A DNA stretch of 64,000 nt from Elysia crispata (Eukaryota; Mollusca; Gastropoda; Plakobranchidae), in contig JAWDGP010006599.1 of NCBI GenBank assembly GCA_033675545.1, forward strand, positions 878,501-942,500, read 5' to 3'. Positions 44,331 through 59,515 of this stretch are shown piece after piece. Both the position numbers and the translations under genes were made by a program. The notes below the pieces were generated by a model. That model worked only from the letters and a program-made list of their open reading frames with translations, was not told where the DNA came from and did not search any database. Every line of letters begins with the position of its first letter. The first letter of the stretch is position 1.

Positions 44331-47300
44331 TCATCTCGTCCAGCCCCTTCATTAGCCGCACTGTTGCGAAAGTCTTCATAGCCATCACCTCCGCTGATCA
44401 CAAGCATGCGGCTTGCCATGGTGGCTGTAGTAGCAGCCATTGAGCTGCGTCTATGGATATCTTGAATAGAGAATCCTCCGGTCCCTCCAGTCATCTCTCC
44501 TTTGTCTGAGTTATCCCGCAAGGAATCTGACTTGGTGCTGGCTGTGCTGCTGATCTCTACACTTGTCAGGAACCGCACATGACCGGTGTGACCATACACG
44601 AGGCCTGTTTAGGGCAAGGTTTGAAAATACAACATAATGTAAGAGCAGAAAAAACTAAACGTCTCGTCAACACATTTAAAACTTCCAAAGATACATTGAA
44701 TGATAGGTTTAAATCCAGCACTGTGCTGAAATCTAAGGAAAGCATGTGAAGGGCATAGATGTTTACTTGGGTCATAGATTACTGTTATGATTTTTTCTTA
44801 CCACAAACCCAGTATGATTAGCTAAAGGGTGGGGCTTTATTATTGATGATTTAACATAGATATGAGATATCCATAGAAATTTGACAGGTGAGTTTACTTT
44901 CATTTATTAGAAATAGATCAAACTCACATATTTCACTCTTACACAGAATTCAAACAGTCTTTGAAACAAATGAAAACCGAACAGAGTCTATAAAATTTTT
45001 ATGTTTGCATCAAAATGAATAAGGTTCAAATTAAATATCATACTCTATTCTATCACTATCACAAATATTTATTTACCACAGTGCCTCCAGGAGACTAAAT
45101 AATGCAGATGGTTGGCTGGGTTAGGTTTTTTACAGAGTACAACTATTCTAATGAATATATAAGCAAAGACCAGCTTAGAGTAGATTTAATGTGATGAGTA
45201 GAACAAGGAGAAAGTAGATCATGTGGGATATGGTTCACTGAACCTTCAGACAAAGCCGTAAGCATAATGTCAAGATCCAGCCGATCTTACCATTTCTTAT
45301 TACAATATGCTTTAAAACCTACAATTTCATCATAATTTTGTCAAATTCTTTAATAAAATATAGAAACATATATGGAAATGCCTTGATAAATCCAACATTG
45401 AATAAACTCATCCTTTAGATATTTATACCCATTTCATGCCACTCAATTACAGCACATGCCATGATGGATCTCTTACTTAGGCTCTAATGTATGACATGTA
45501 TTTTTGCTGTACCTGTAACTACCGGAGTGGCGAGACTGCCACGAGTAGTGGTGGAGGTGATGCGGGGAATCGGAATGGTGAGGATCACTCCAGCGCTGGT
45601 TCCCACCCACAACAAATCCTTGCAAACCATCAACGCCGTGATGCGCAGGCACGCTGCCTTGTGCTGCCGGATTATGTCGTCTGCCGCTGTGTGAAGAAAG
45701 ACAAACGCAAAAAAACAACATTCAATTAACAAATCACTATAAAGCTCTGCTGAAGACTTCATTATAGCTGAATACTATGAAGTTTCCCACCTGTCTTCAG
45801 CGTCAATAAGAAAATTGAAGTTTTCAAAAAAATTCTGTATACAAGCATTTCTATGCATACTGTCAACTTACACTGGAGTTTCTGGGACACAGCCTGAGCT
45901 ATAGAAACTTCTAACAGGAACTCATAGGTGACAGCGTGGAACAACATCACTTTTGATGTCTGTTGTGAGGCCACCCACACTCCCTGACCAGAACTGACCA
46001 AGCATTGCACAGCTTTGCTGGAGTCCGAGCCAACTTGAAAGGATGTCTGCAGAAATCCAAAGTTAAAATTATACGGACATGAATGTAAGCTAATAATCTA
46101 ATCCTCATTTTGATTGTGTATGTGTGTAGAAATGGGGGTTTAATTGAGATAGTTTTAAGTTCTAGACCTGGGTAAGGATATTCAGAGCTATCTAAAAGCT
46201 AGATCTCCTTTTAAATAAAAAAAAAACAGAAAAAAACTGAGTCATTGTCAGACCAGTTTATTAGATAGAAGAAGCATGAAATGAATGTAAGGAACCTCAG
46301 TAGTTCCTCATTACTGTGTGCCCAATGCAAGGACTAAATACATGCACTAGTTTGCCTGAGCATCATATGGCATGATCCCTTATTAGTTGATTCTCAGTCA
46401 CAGACACATCACAAACCTCAATATTTAGAGCCAGCGGATTGATCACATGGATTTGGTTCTGGCAGCCACACCATAGTTTTCCAGCCACTGCCAGCATTTT
46501 GGTGATGGGCGAGGCAGCTGATCCTATGGTACGTGTGTAAGGACATTCAGTGTCCCACAGACCTTCCACTGGAGATGACAAACAAAATAGTTCTACTTTA
46601 AATGAAAGTTTAAAATCTCTTCATTTTTTGATAGATAGAGATATGTGAACAATTTGAGACAATCAGTTCAAACAAGTGTTTAGCAAGTAAAAATTTGGAG
46701 GAGTTTATTTTAAGAGTCCAAAATTCTTACATTATGACATATGGCTCTGCTATTAAATTTACTCTAGTAATTTGGTCTTACTATTACAGCAAATCTATAA
46801 AACTTATACCCAGCTATAAATATACTCTATCATTCAGAAACTAAAACATAACACCTATGTAATGTCTTTCACAATAATAAAAATAAACCAAGGGATCAGA
46901 TTTGTACGCTCTCTCTATTTCTTTTTTTCCTTTCATTGAAACGACCCTAGACAGCGAGAGATGCAAAGACATTTGTACAGGCTCTGCTTTCAGTGTCAAC
47001 TATACTTCAAAATATGATGCAAAGAAAAGCAAATCAGTATTTCAATATTCTGCCCACAATTCCCCCGATTCACCCATACTTGTATTAACTTCGCAGATTA
47101 AACTCAATCTGATTTTGCTTACCCTGGTCTCGCTTGTACACTATAAGATCACCATTCACTAAAGATACAAATACTTTGTTGTCAAGATATCTGTGGGGTG
47201 AATAAAGAAGTAAATTAGTAATAAAATTCATGAAAGCAAATAAAAAAGGCTTTAGAAGTGTGACATCAATAGACAGGGGTTATTTGCACAACAGCAAAAA

Positions 47301-50300
47301 TTTTGCTTACTCATTGAATAAATGGCAGAAAATAAACAGGACATACTGACCTCATATTCTTGTCAAACTCATAACAATTTATGCCCATTATAAATTTACA
47401 TTGCTAGCACTACCAAATAATGATATAAGACAATTTAGAACATTTAAGCTTTTAAAGAAAGAACCAAAAGTTGTTTAAATCCAAAAAAATTGTGTGGATA
47501 TGCATCGTGGCTGCATGACTTTCCACGGGATAGTGGTTATAATATTGCCTAAATATAAACACACGCATCAAAGCATCTGAAGGGAAGTTATCTCACTAAA
47601 AAATTAAAAGTAATGTTCACAGCACATTTTAATATTAATTGTTAGGTTTTCTACTACAGAAACGTTTTTACCATTCTCCCCATTCATTAAAGCATCATGT
47701 TTTTGGTTGTGGTGAAACCACTTTAATCAATGTCTAGCATTCTACAAACTGCTTTAAACCTGGGTATTCACAAAGGCATTTTTATGGGGAGGAGGGGGGG
47801 TGTATTTTTTTTTTCAATAAAATAATCCTACAATCAATGTGCTTATGATATGAATATGAGTGAAGTTTCAATATTCTTCGTTATATGTTCTCACAGTGAC
47901 ACAAATGAAAATTGATTTATCATAACTTGATATTTTCAATTATCATAGTTTTGCACGCAAATACAAACTCAATTTTGCCAAGCCAATAAAATCAATTGGT
48001 AATTTTTGCTCACATCAATAAACAAATCGTACAGACATGGCAATTTTTAATACTCAATGAGGTATTTAGGTAGAAATATATACTGCAACACTTATAACGA
48101 AGTTTGGAAAAACAATTTTAATTAAAATTGTCTTTCATGTCTTGAGACCTTGAAACACTTAGGCTGTTTGCATTGTTCAAAGTATCAAGAAAAAAAAAGT
48201 ATGTTAAATAAAAATGTTTTTAAAAAATCAAACTCACATTATACAATACACAGGAGAACCATGTTGGATTTTCAACTTGTTTTTTGTAGTCTTTATGTTA
48301 TCACAGGACTGGAAAATATGAATGCTGGAGAAAAAACAAAGACACATGAAAATAATAAAAATATAAAGGTACATTGTCTTATAGATTTTGCTGTCATGCT
48401 CAGGATGTATCTTTTCAATTGAACATATTAAAACCTAAAGGAGGCTCGTAGTTATTTTTTGAAGTTATGGCCTTGTGCAGTAAATGTTTGAATCACCAGA
48501 CTACATGCTTAATTATCTCTTGTGACACAATTCCATTATTTGATAGAATAAGTTCTAAGGATTCACTTGTCACTGTTTAAATTACAAATTTCACATTTTA
48601 AATGATGATCCCTAGTGATCTTTTGACATCATCAGTTAACTTGAACTTAAAAGGGTAACAATGGTGAAGCTCAGCCTGATTTGGCTACAAAGATAGACAT
48701 ACATAGAAAGATAGATAGAAAGATAGCGAGAGAGGAGGAGTAGACGGAGAGAGAGAAAGAGAGGAGATCCTACCATCCATCCTCAGTGCCCAGCCACATA
48801 GTTGACTTGGAAGGATCCTGGTCCCAGTTGCCGGAGGTTGTGATTGGGTCAGGGCTACTCTCTGTCAGCTCAGACACCTTCCGCTTTGGAATATCATCAT
48901 CAGAATGAAGCTCTATAATGTGAGAAAATCAATATTTTGGAATATTATTATTATCAGGATGAAGCTCTATAATGTGAGAAAATCAATATTTTGGAATATT
49001 ATTATTATCAGGATGAAGCTCCACAATGTGAGAAAATCAATATTTTGGAGTAATATTATCATCAGAATAAAGCTCTGCGAGGTGAGAAAATCAATATTTT
49101 GGAATATTATTATCATCAGAATGAAGCTCTATAAGGTGAGAAAATTAAATTTTTGGAATATTATTATTATTATCAAGATGAAGCTCCACAATGTGAGAAA
49201 ATCAATATTTGGAATATTATTATCGTCAGAATAAAGCTCTGCAAGGTAAGGCAATCAATATTTTGAAACATTATTATCACCTGGATGAAACTCCACAATG
49301 TGAGAAAATCAATATTTTGGAATATTATCATCAGAATGAAGCTCCACAATGTGAGAAAAATCAATATTTAGAAATATCATAATCAGAATGAAGCTCTACT
49401 AAGTAAAAAAATAAAGATATTTGAAAAATCATCTTCAGAATGCAACTAAAAGGTAAAGAAATCAATAATTTGGAATATCACTATCAGAATCCAACTATAT
49501 AAGATGAGAAAATCAATATTTTGAAATACCCAAAGGAAAATTTCCAAGCTGCAAAATTAATATATATAATAAGTTAAACAAAAACTATGCAGCTGCTTGC
49601 TTGAGGGAGCAAATGTGTTAACTATACATTAGAGATAAATAATTTTTTTTATCTCTCTATTTGCTTCTGTGAGAGAAAAAAAATTCTTATTCTGCATAAA
49701 AAAAGGGGGAATAGTTTTCAGAAATTTTAAGTTTGATACAAAGATTGTTTGATGCACCTCATGCAAAGGTTCTGGTCCAGTGGCTAATAGTTGCTTCTCA
49801 ATGTAGTCTTAAATGAAGCTGATAAAACAATGCGATATAGAAATATTGATGATTAACCGCTTGACTTGTACACATTCCCTATCAAGCAGGTGTTTTCAAA
49901 GGTGTGAATATGTAGAGCAATATATTTTTCAAAACTTCTCAGAATTGAAAAATGTAAGAAACTACCATACATTTGAAGATGTATCAAATTTTTTTGAATT
50001 ATGATATAGTTTGAAAAAGAATTTTAAAAATTAACTAAGCTCAAATGCTTTTTGTTCTTAAATAAATTTGAATGTCTACATGGGACTTATTTGTAATACT
50101 AAGTATGATGGCAAAAACCATCCTACAAGCAAGGGGAGACTACTGTAGCTACAGCACACTTCCCACTCTTGCTTACTTGACCACCCACCTCCAACGTAGA
50201 GCTCGTCTGAGTGGGTAATGAAAGACACCGGCACTTCATCATCATCCTCGCTGGAACTCGAGTCAGACTGGTAGCCTTCTTCATGGAAACTCTCACTGGC

Positions 50301-51044
50301 ATCACTTGTGCCCAGGCCGCTCGTCTCGTCGGTAGTGGTTGTGGATGGCGGTGATGTTGGTGAAGTGATGACAGGGGTTGGACTGGACATACGCTTCATC
50401 CTTGGAGACGGCGAAGGAGGTGGCGAGGGTGGTTGTGGTTCGTGTGGCTGATCCTGCTCCTCCTCAGCTTTCTCCACATTGATGCGGGGACCCTCAGGTA
50501 TCTGGGTACCCAGCATGGAGTCTCTATTGCTGCTCCGTGATCCTTTCTGCGAAGTTCTTCTGAAAAACGATAAATATCTTTAACTTTACATCAATAAAGA
50601 GATAAAAGACATAAGGCAATATAGGGAGTGGTGCAGGTTATTTAAACAAAATCAATATTTTTTCTTCATTTCATTATACAAAATGCTTCAACCCTTTTCT
50701 TAAAATGTAACAAATACAGCCTTTCATTTCAGTGCCAAATCTGTTATCATATTTGGCCACTCTTGTAGCCATGAAACTTCCCATACAGATCCTTCACGAG
50801 ATCTGTAGGAAATAAAATATAAATAATGTTTTTCTCACCTTCTAAAGGCACCTCCAAAAGCAGGAACAGCACATATACACAGGATTCTCGCATTGCACCC
50901 CGGAACAGGTGTGTTGAGGGTCACTATCGGCTCTGGCTGAAGAGACAACAGACACATGTGTCCAACATATCCATCGCTGTTACACACCCACACATCTCGG
51001 AAGCCGCTTTGGTTCACCCCATCGATGGGCGCAGCGCAGGAAAA
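44297..51044 (-). other. ARHGEF17: ARHGEF17 C-terminal propeller-like region
   Basis: Nine exons encode the WD40-like C-terminal region. The blades are interrupted by a long acidic/Pro/Ser-rich loop in exon 50177-50559 (PPSPPPSPSPRMKRM, SSSSEDDDEVP), which is disordered in vertebrate relatives too. The short exon 48238-48324 (CIHIFQSCDN..., KLKIQHGSPVYCI) is poorly conserved, but is needed: joining 48774 directly to 47190 would create TGA. Confidence 0.85.
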
Positions 51045-54000
51045 CTGAAGGGTAAAAGATATAAGAGGTGCATATAATACATGTCAACACGTGGTGTCGG
51101 TTTGTCAAAAACACACACATGAATAAATAGAATGAGAAGAAAATCCTTCTCTGTATATGTCCTTAGATCTACATCTAGATCTAAGCCAAATGGTCTTATT
51201 AGATCTCTTATGAATGTGAGGGGTCTCAGACCAATTCATAACAGCGTAAATTAAATCTACTTTTAGTTTATCGATACTATCTTATATTAATCAAAGAAAG
51301 TTTTGTCTTAATACAAAAAAAAGTTCAAATGCAAATTGTGAAGACTTACTTTCAGGCAGGAATGAACATGTGTCATCTCCTGTTCTCCATAAAAAAAAAT
51401 TTAAAACTACTTTATTTCTCCAAAATCACAGTTCAGGCTTGTCTAAAAAAAAACCTTATTCTTTTGCATTCTAGTTGAGACTCTGTTACTTCTTAAGTAT
51501 TGAATTTATTGCAGCTATCACCTGCATCCCTATGTGGCATGAATTAAAAGCCAAACCTCGTACAAGAAACCTAAATGCAACAGGAAATAAGCAAGCAAAA
51601 AAAAAAACCAAAAAAAAAACAAGGATTTAGCAACTAAGGTAAAAAATTGAAGGCTCCCTATGAAATTTTATTTTCATGTACAAATATTTATGCTTTTTCA
51701 TTATTAACGATGTAATAAGGCCATAAACAGGCACATTAGCAGCTTTGTATTTGTTTACTGACAAAGGACAAATTGAACACTCAGTTCTTTTTTTAATTCA
51801 GTAAAAAAAGAGCTAAATGAAGTACGGGATTCTTGTACAAAGATAAGAGGGAACAGATTGATGTACTTCTTTTCTCCTTGCATCCTTTACAAAAATGTAA
51901 TATTATTAGTTAAATACACTGCAGTGTTACCTGCATGCCAGCCCGAGTCTTCGTTATCTGCAGAGGTTGAAGAAACTCTGGAGCCCTCTTGTCAGAGAGC
52001 AAAGCTGTGCAGATACAAGATAAAATCAAAGGTAAAAAAATAATGAGCAAAGACATAACTTTAAGAATGATATCACTTTTAAAAATCTATTTTCCAAGAA
52101 CATCTTGGGGTCATCCCTTATCAAAACTTGAAAACTTAAGCTATCCAAATAAAACAAAAATTTTAAATAACAAGCAAAGACATAACTTTAAGAGTGATAT
52201 CACTTTTAAAAATCTATTTTTCAAGAAACATCTTGGGGTCATTCCTTATCAATACTTGAAAACTTAACCTATCCAAATAAAACAAAAATTTTAAATAAAG
52301 ACATGCTCTATCAAAGCTTGCACTTTAGAACGAAGCAGCCATTGGTAGGCTTTGCCAATATATGAATCAGAAAAAATATAATTAGCAAAAAACTTTGATA
52401 GCGCTTGAAGTAATCAGAAACACATAAAACACATGCCAGCAACAGCTATTCTCAGCTATTTCTTGGAAGATGCAATCCATGTGTTGAATTGAAACAGACG
52501 GAATGACATGCTGTAATCTTTACCAGTTTAACTAATCTCTCTCTCAAAAAAAAAAAAAAGAAGAAGAAACAGTCGGACCCTCTCACTCTGGCATATTAAA
52601 TCAAGAGAAACCACTGCAGCACATATGTGTCACCCAGAGGATTTTACAATTCACTACGGACAAGATTGGTAAACACTTGTGAGAAATGTCTATACCAAAA
52701 CGACCCAACAATTCCCTTACAGAGTTTCTGTTTAGCATCTGTAAATGCAGTTTCCCAGGTGGCTCTTTTCTCCGCTGAGCAAAAGCCGATGACCAGATGT
52801 AGGACACCCTCTCTGCAGACGAAAAAACTCAGGCTTTATTAAACAGTTTATTGTGTGCACGCACACACATACAACAGCCACAATACCTTCATGGAAAATG
52901 TGTCAAATACCCATAATAGTTATTGCATCATAATATCTAATCCCTAAGATTCCAAATTAACAAGTCCTCATTTTAATATACTTATAATGACCATTTCTCT
53001 TACTTGTTTTACATACAAAATTTGCATTCCTGCATGCCAATCCTTGTTTTTTTTTTCAGTAAAACTTCTATGCGAATTAATATCAGTTTATTAAATTTCT
53101 TTTCCACTCCTCTAAGAAATTATGAGGGACATTCTACAAGCAGACAAAAAAAATTTGAATGAGCTCCAAAAATCTCATGTTATTTTTGTACTAAGCTTAC
53201 AGTCAGAGCCCTGAACAAGCTATATTATTATACATAAAGTAAAAAATATAAAATATTATTTTTTTAAAATAAAAAAATTGCAAAATTGTCAGTTCACTAC
53301 TGTTTTCATACCGGTTACATTAAAAATAATCAGTCTTTGACTCCTTTTTCCTCCCAACCCACTTGAGCAAAAGTTGTTTTTTTTTCATGTACGTTACCAC
53401 TCATTGCCTGAAGAACTAACCGCCCTAAGATATATTGCTGATAATCATAAACCTATCCATTACTATCAGATGACACACTTGAGTTCCACAATGTCATGTG
53501 ACGATGACAGATCTATGAACAGTTTGTGACAACAAAGATATTAGGGGGTCTGCATCTAACATAAAAACTGTGTGATGGTAATTCACCAACTTACTGAGTT
53601 GTAACCAGCAACTCCATTTTGTTTGAGTCTGATGACGCCAGACGAGCGTTGACCTCTGACAGCTGCCTAGACAGTGTTGTGTTGAGTTCTTTGATCATAT
53701 CCTCAAGACCCTGGCAGGAATTAGTGGCGAGAGCAAAATCATTTTCCTAGCAATTATCACAGCCTACTTACACACCAACATGAAGTATGAATATCATTTA
53801 GAGCTTGTGTTTTACAAGTCTCCACAAAGGTGTCAAATTGTGAATTTTAAGTTTTTGCTATGAGAAAGTTTATGTGTTAGTGTTTACTTGCATCATTTTG
53901 AAGATATTAGCTTTGCAGCTTAATATTCTGCCTCTGTGTATTATGGACTAAGCTCATAAAAAAAAGAACTCTGTTTACTCAAAGCATATATCTGTCAACA

Positions 54001-57000
54001 GTTAAAAATCAAATTAAATTGAATAAAAAAAAAACTAACAAATAATTAGGATAAACCAAAAATCAAGTACCAGTAAAGATATAGACCAGTGATTCTGTAA
54101 CAAGATTCTTGAATGATTATGTCACAAACTGACCTGATGATGGCATGACAACTTGCCCGCAAGTTCTGCCATTTGAGTCACGGTTGACAAGTCGTCCTCG
54201 ACTTGCTCTTTGTCTATGGTTGGTTTGCGAGTTAGCGCACCCTGAGCTGCAGGTTCATAAAAAAGACATATTTTAATTTCCATCGAGAATGCCTTTCAAG
54301 ACTGTTACAACAGGCCTACATTTCAGAGCAACAAAAGTTAAAAACATGCTATACACCTTAAGTCTGTCTTTCACAGGAATCTTTCAGTTCCATTTTAAAA
54401 AATAATTATTTTGTCATTAAAGAGCAAAAAAACAAAAACAAAAAAAAACATTTTATTGCATTGAGACCTCTTATTTCAGTGAAGAGTATTATTTTGATTT
54501 CATTCTGACTGTTTATTTTGATCAACATCAGATTTTGGTTTGGTGAGACTCAAACTCCTAAAATTTTCTCACGCTTGAACATTTTGACAAAGAACCCAAG
54601 ATATACAACAAAATCATGTCACAGCTTTTAAACCCATGCAAATACTTTACAAGAAATGCGTTGTGCATCTTTTCCTGGTTATAGTTTTTATTGAATGCCT
54701 TGAAAGCCACTGACTTGTGATGAAGTAATGCTTTCAATATAAAAACACAATTAACTTACTTGGGTATTTCATCTTTGAGTCAATATGATTTTTAATAAAA
54801 ATCAAGTCACAAAATAAAAAAGTTAAGGAAAACAAAAGTAAAAAAAAACCATAATGAATATTGCATAGAGAGCAGAGGAACTCACTTTTGACAATCTCCA
54901 GATCATCCAAGCCAACCCGAAGCCAAACCTTGTGCTTTATATTCTCAGCGAAATCTTGGCCGTATGGAGTTTTTCTGTATACGTTTTATAAAAAAAGACA
55001 TACATAGCATAAATGATGCACATTACAAAAGTAGCAAGGGCAAAATAAGTCTATAACTGTTAAAATCATCAACATCTTAAATAAATCCAAAAGAATTCAT
55101 AAGGTTTCTAAGCACAGTGACATATTTTTTTTACCTAATACAAAATGAGTTATATGACTGTATATCTCATTAACATTAAATAATATAAAGACCACAAATA
55201 AAAATCCAAAAAGTTGAGTTGAGAGGTGTCAAAATTAATTTGGCAGAGACCCTTCCCATTAAAAAAAATTGAAAGAGCTATAGTATAAATAATAAAATCA
55301 AAACAATTAAATCTTACAGCACTTCTTTTTAAACCATGATTGAAAAAACACCTTATCCATTAAAAAAGAAATCACAATTATTTCCTGAAGCAATTTTTAA
55401 AAAATGCTTCTCCAAAGTTGGAAGAAATAAAAAGTCTGCTTGATCTCTATTAAGATGGAGCTGTTTCATACTTATTTGGAAAAAATTAATTTTTCTTTTT
55501 CAACTCACAGAATAATAGAAACTTTACGTGTGACAGGCCCACTTTTTCTCTTTATGCTGCTAATGATGACAACGTCTGAGAAAAGCCAAATGCAACACTG
55601 GTCCTTTTTGTTCTGCACATATAAGAAAAAAAAAGCTTTCATGAACTTTTTTTTAAAGATAAAAAAGCCATTTCTTATTTCCCTTAATAACTACATTTGT
55701 TTCACAACTTCGTTCACATATGCTCTGTGGTATTTTACAGATTTTCTAAACCAGAAAAACAAAATCGCTCTGCCTGATTCTGTTGTTGAGTAACCTGCCA
55801 TCTTCATTCTCTAGCAAGTCTTATGTTTTAGAAGGAAATTCCTTTCGCTATTTTTCTACAACTGCTTAAACCTAAAAAAATATCAAGCTTCATCACTCAA
55901 ATTTGAAATGGGAAAAAAAGTCTCCCTTTAAAAAAATAAAAGAAGATTAACAAATTTCCAGATGGTATTCATTCTCCACAGGCACATTTTCTTTGGCTCA
56001 CAAGGGTTCATACATTTTTCACTGTAAAATCATGAGAAAAATAAACATACTAGAAAATCTAGTAACAGTTACTGGGATAGCAAAACTTACTCCAACAGTG
56101 GTGAAGTGAAAACCATGCACATTTCTAAAGAACAATACGTTTAAACAAAATCAATGAACAAGATCTCAGGTTCTAAAAATTGGCCAATAGAGAATTTTAT
56201 GTTCAGTACATTGTGACGGTCTTCATCATCTCGCTAATGCAACAGAAAAAAGGACTTTCTGCTTCATATATCAACTGCGATGTGGATTCATTGCAAAGCT
56301 CTAACCCCAGGAGAACACAATTTAATGCAACACTATGATTATGATTCAAAAGCTCAGGATTTTGGGATAAATCAAATACCAAACATCTTTAATGCAAAAC
56401 CCACACATTCAGGCCAAACTGGGAATATGCTTTAATTGAAACTTTAGGTGGGGAGCCCAGAGTAATCAAATTAAAATCTACCTACAGCAATAAACAGACT
56501 CTCTGAAACCTGCATTGACTCCATCCTTAAAGACCATACTCTTCAGACAGTAACATGTTTAGCCTCTTTGAAAAGGTTGATGCAAAAAAAAAAGGAACTA
56601 ATGGTAATCACTTCCAAATTATATGCAACAACAATTTACAAGATAGTATCATTATTACAATGATATCAATTATTCCGGCAAATACTATTTTCTCACATTA
56701 GAGATATTCATTAGAACTGATCACAAAAAATACAGCATTAACCTAAAGAATAAGAATTTCTTTGAAGCGATAACAATATTTACCTTATCGTTTCCTTTGG
56801 ACTACATCATTAAATTTTGAGCTCCAGAAATAAATCTAATCCATGTTAAGGTAACAACAGACTTTCAAGTTTTCTATGGCTTTACCCAAAAATGGTCTAT
56901 AGAGGAGGCCTCTAAACACACCGGAGAGACATGCATGGGATAAAATGGCAGGGAAACATGAGAGGGCATGGAGTAAAGTGGGGAGTTTTGTAACAGAAGT

Positions 57001-59447
57001 GAGGAAAGGCAGGGGTGTGTGGTGGTAAACGCAGTTGACCTTGTGATCACGACTCCACGGTGGCAACCAGTAAGGCCCTGAGCTCCCCAGAGCATGGGCA
57101 TACACAAGAGATGATGTGGAAAAACTTACAAACAACTGAACCATGTCGTGGCGGATGTAGGACCTGTCCGGCACTGCAAGCTGATGAAGGAGAAAAGAAA
57201 AACAGCAATGAAGATAAATAGGGATTAACAATCAGTCCATAAATGTGAACTCAAAAATATTCAAAAACAATGACATGGCCCTATAAATAATTGGCTTAAA
57301 TCCAGAAATTACTTAAGTCAAAACTGAAGTTACATAACTTACACACAGGTGGATCATTTCTATGCGACACAAGGAACTTAAAAAATTAATCACTTTGTTA
57401 CATATAGATAAAGCACTTACAAGATCCGTCTTGGCGAAAATAACTAAAAAAAATAGATATCGAGCAATTATACTAAAGAATATTACAAAATTGCAAAATT
57501 ATTTCAATATGGAGATAATTGAACAGGTACAACAACAAAAAATAAAGCAGGAGAAAAAAACATGACAATGCCGAAACCAATTTAAAAAAAAAAACAGTCT
57601 GATTCCAATTTTTTAATTTTCCTTCATTCAGAAGACTGAACTAACAACTTTATAAACTTGAACAGTTAAAGAAGCTGTAAAACCTGACAGAAAGTTTGCA
57701 CAGCTTTTAATTTTTCGCAAGTTAAATGCAGATCTAGTAACAGCAGCGATTGATGAGGAAAGATCTGTCGCGATACTTTAAAACTTCTCATGGCAAGTTT
57801 CAGCCATTCATACATCACGTCAAAGATGAGATTGAGGCCTCAACTTTCCAGCTCTATCCTTCCTGAATGAAGGAGGCTTGTTTGAGATCACCGTGCTTTA
57901 CTAAGACAGTCAACCAATCAAGAAATACAAAAACTGCCAGTGTACTGAACTTCAAAGGTGAAAGAAACCTGAATACTAGGAATATCAGAGCAAACCAACA
58001 GTGATCCTTACGTCTGTGATCAAGAGAAGCTCCAGCTTTTTAAGTGTTTCCTGCATATCTTCGCCTTGTTGAGAGTCGTTCACAGTGCCAATCTTCACAG
58101 CCAGATCATGCATAACCTTGCACGCCTTCTGGAGTAAGGGGTAGTCTGGGTGGTCGCGAGCAGTGTTGTCTAACAGACGCTGTTGGAGAGAGATAGTGCA
58201 CAATCTTAGCTTCAGAAGCAGACGTTGAATTAAACGCATTTATGCCAGAATTCATAACCTTCTTATAGGCTTTTAAAAACAATGTTAAAATATATTTGGA
58301 AAATACAAATTTAGCTGTTTTCCCATATTGAAGATGGATAGGCTTGACAACAGCAGAATCAATGGCATGGACTAAGAGCGTTAGAGTTGCCGCATGATAC
58401 AGATATATAAAAAAATCAGTCCAAGCTAAATTCACCTGTATAAGTAATTCATATCTTGGTATTCTCTGGATCGGCCTGACAATCAAGTCTTTCATGGTCA
58501 GTTTGCTGCCACTGTCGCGCTGGCATTGCTGAAAAAAACAGACATAAACACAAGCAATTACTTCCCTTCCTGTGAGAGATGTCAAGAGGGAAAGGATCCA
58601 CAACAAATGTTTTAAATAGCTAGCTATAAACATGTCAGCAAAATCAATGAGACTGATCATAAAGTTGCTGAGAGAGCACTCAACTACGTATGTAGCATTG
58701 TTTCATTAGCATTCCTTCACCAATTTTTTTTTTTAGTGGAAAAAAAAATATTATTAATTGATGAAGAGTTAGTGATATAAAAAAAATGTCAGCAACAATC
58801 AAAAACATAGTCACTTATATTGTTTTCCATGACGTTTAAACCAAAATGGTTTTATAGTTTTTGATTTCCAATTCATTTTTTTCCTTATAATTTACACTAG
58901 TTAAACAAAACATATTAAAACCAAAAGGCTATAGCAGCCCCTGTATGACAGAGACAGCCTGACAACACAGATCAAACAAACACTTTATCAGTGTTAATGA
59001 AATGAATTTTGATTTCTCCTTCTCTTCTTTGTTTAAATTGGTAAAATCCCTAAAAAAAAATTCTGGCACAACTGATCATCTACAGTAAACAGACATTGTA
59101 GACATAACCTCGTATTTAAGTTCAAAGTAAAACAAATTGCCTATCAAACAAGACCACTGAAGAAATGTAGACCATAATTGTCTTGAAATTCAAAGGCAGA
59201 GCATCTCCCAAAGCTCACCTCAATGAATTTCTGTACAGATGATTTAGCTGTGAGGGCGTTTTCGATGACTTTAGAGTTGTAATTTTCTACAAATGATAAG
59301 TAGCTTTCCAATACTGTCTGTTTGGAGAACTGCAAAAAAAAAGGAGAAGACAAAAATGTTGAAGTATGGTTGAGATTATCAGAATAATGAGACATTGCGA
59401 TGTTAATATGTCCAAGTTGTCTCCCATATATATGGGGGGGGGGGGAG

Positions 59448-59515
<68 letters not shown>

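Noticed and set aside
48905..49234. 109-codon plus-strand repetitive ORF
   Set aside because: Antisense to the splice-acceptor minisatellite; no start context or homology.
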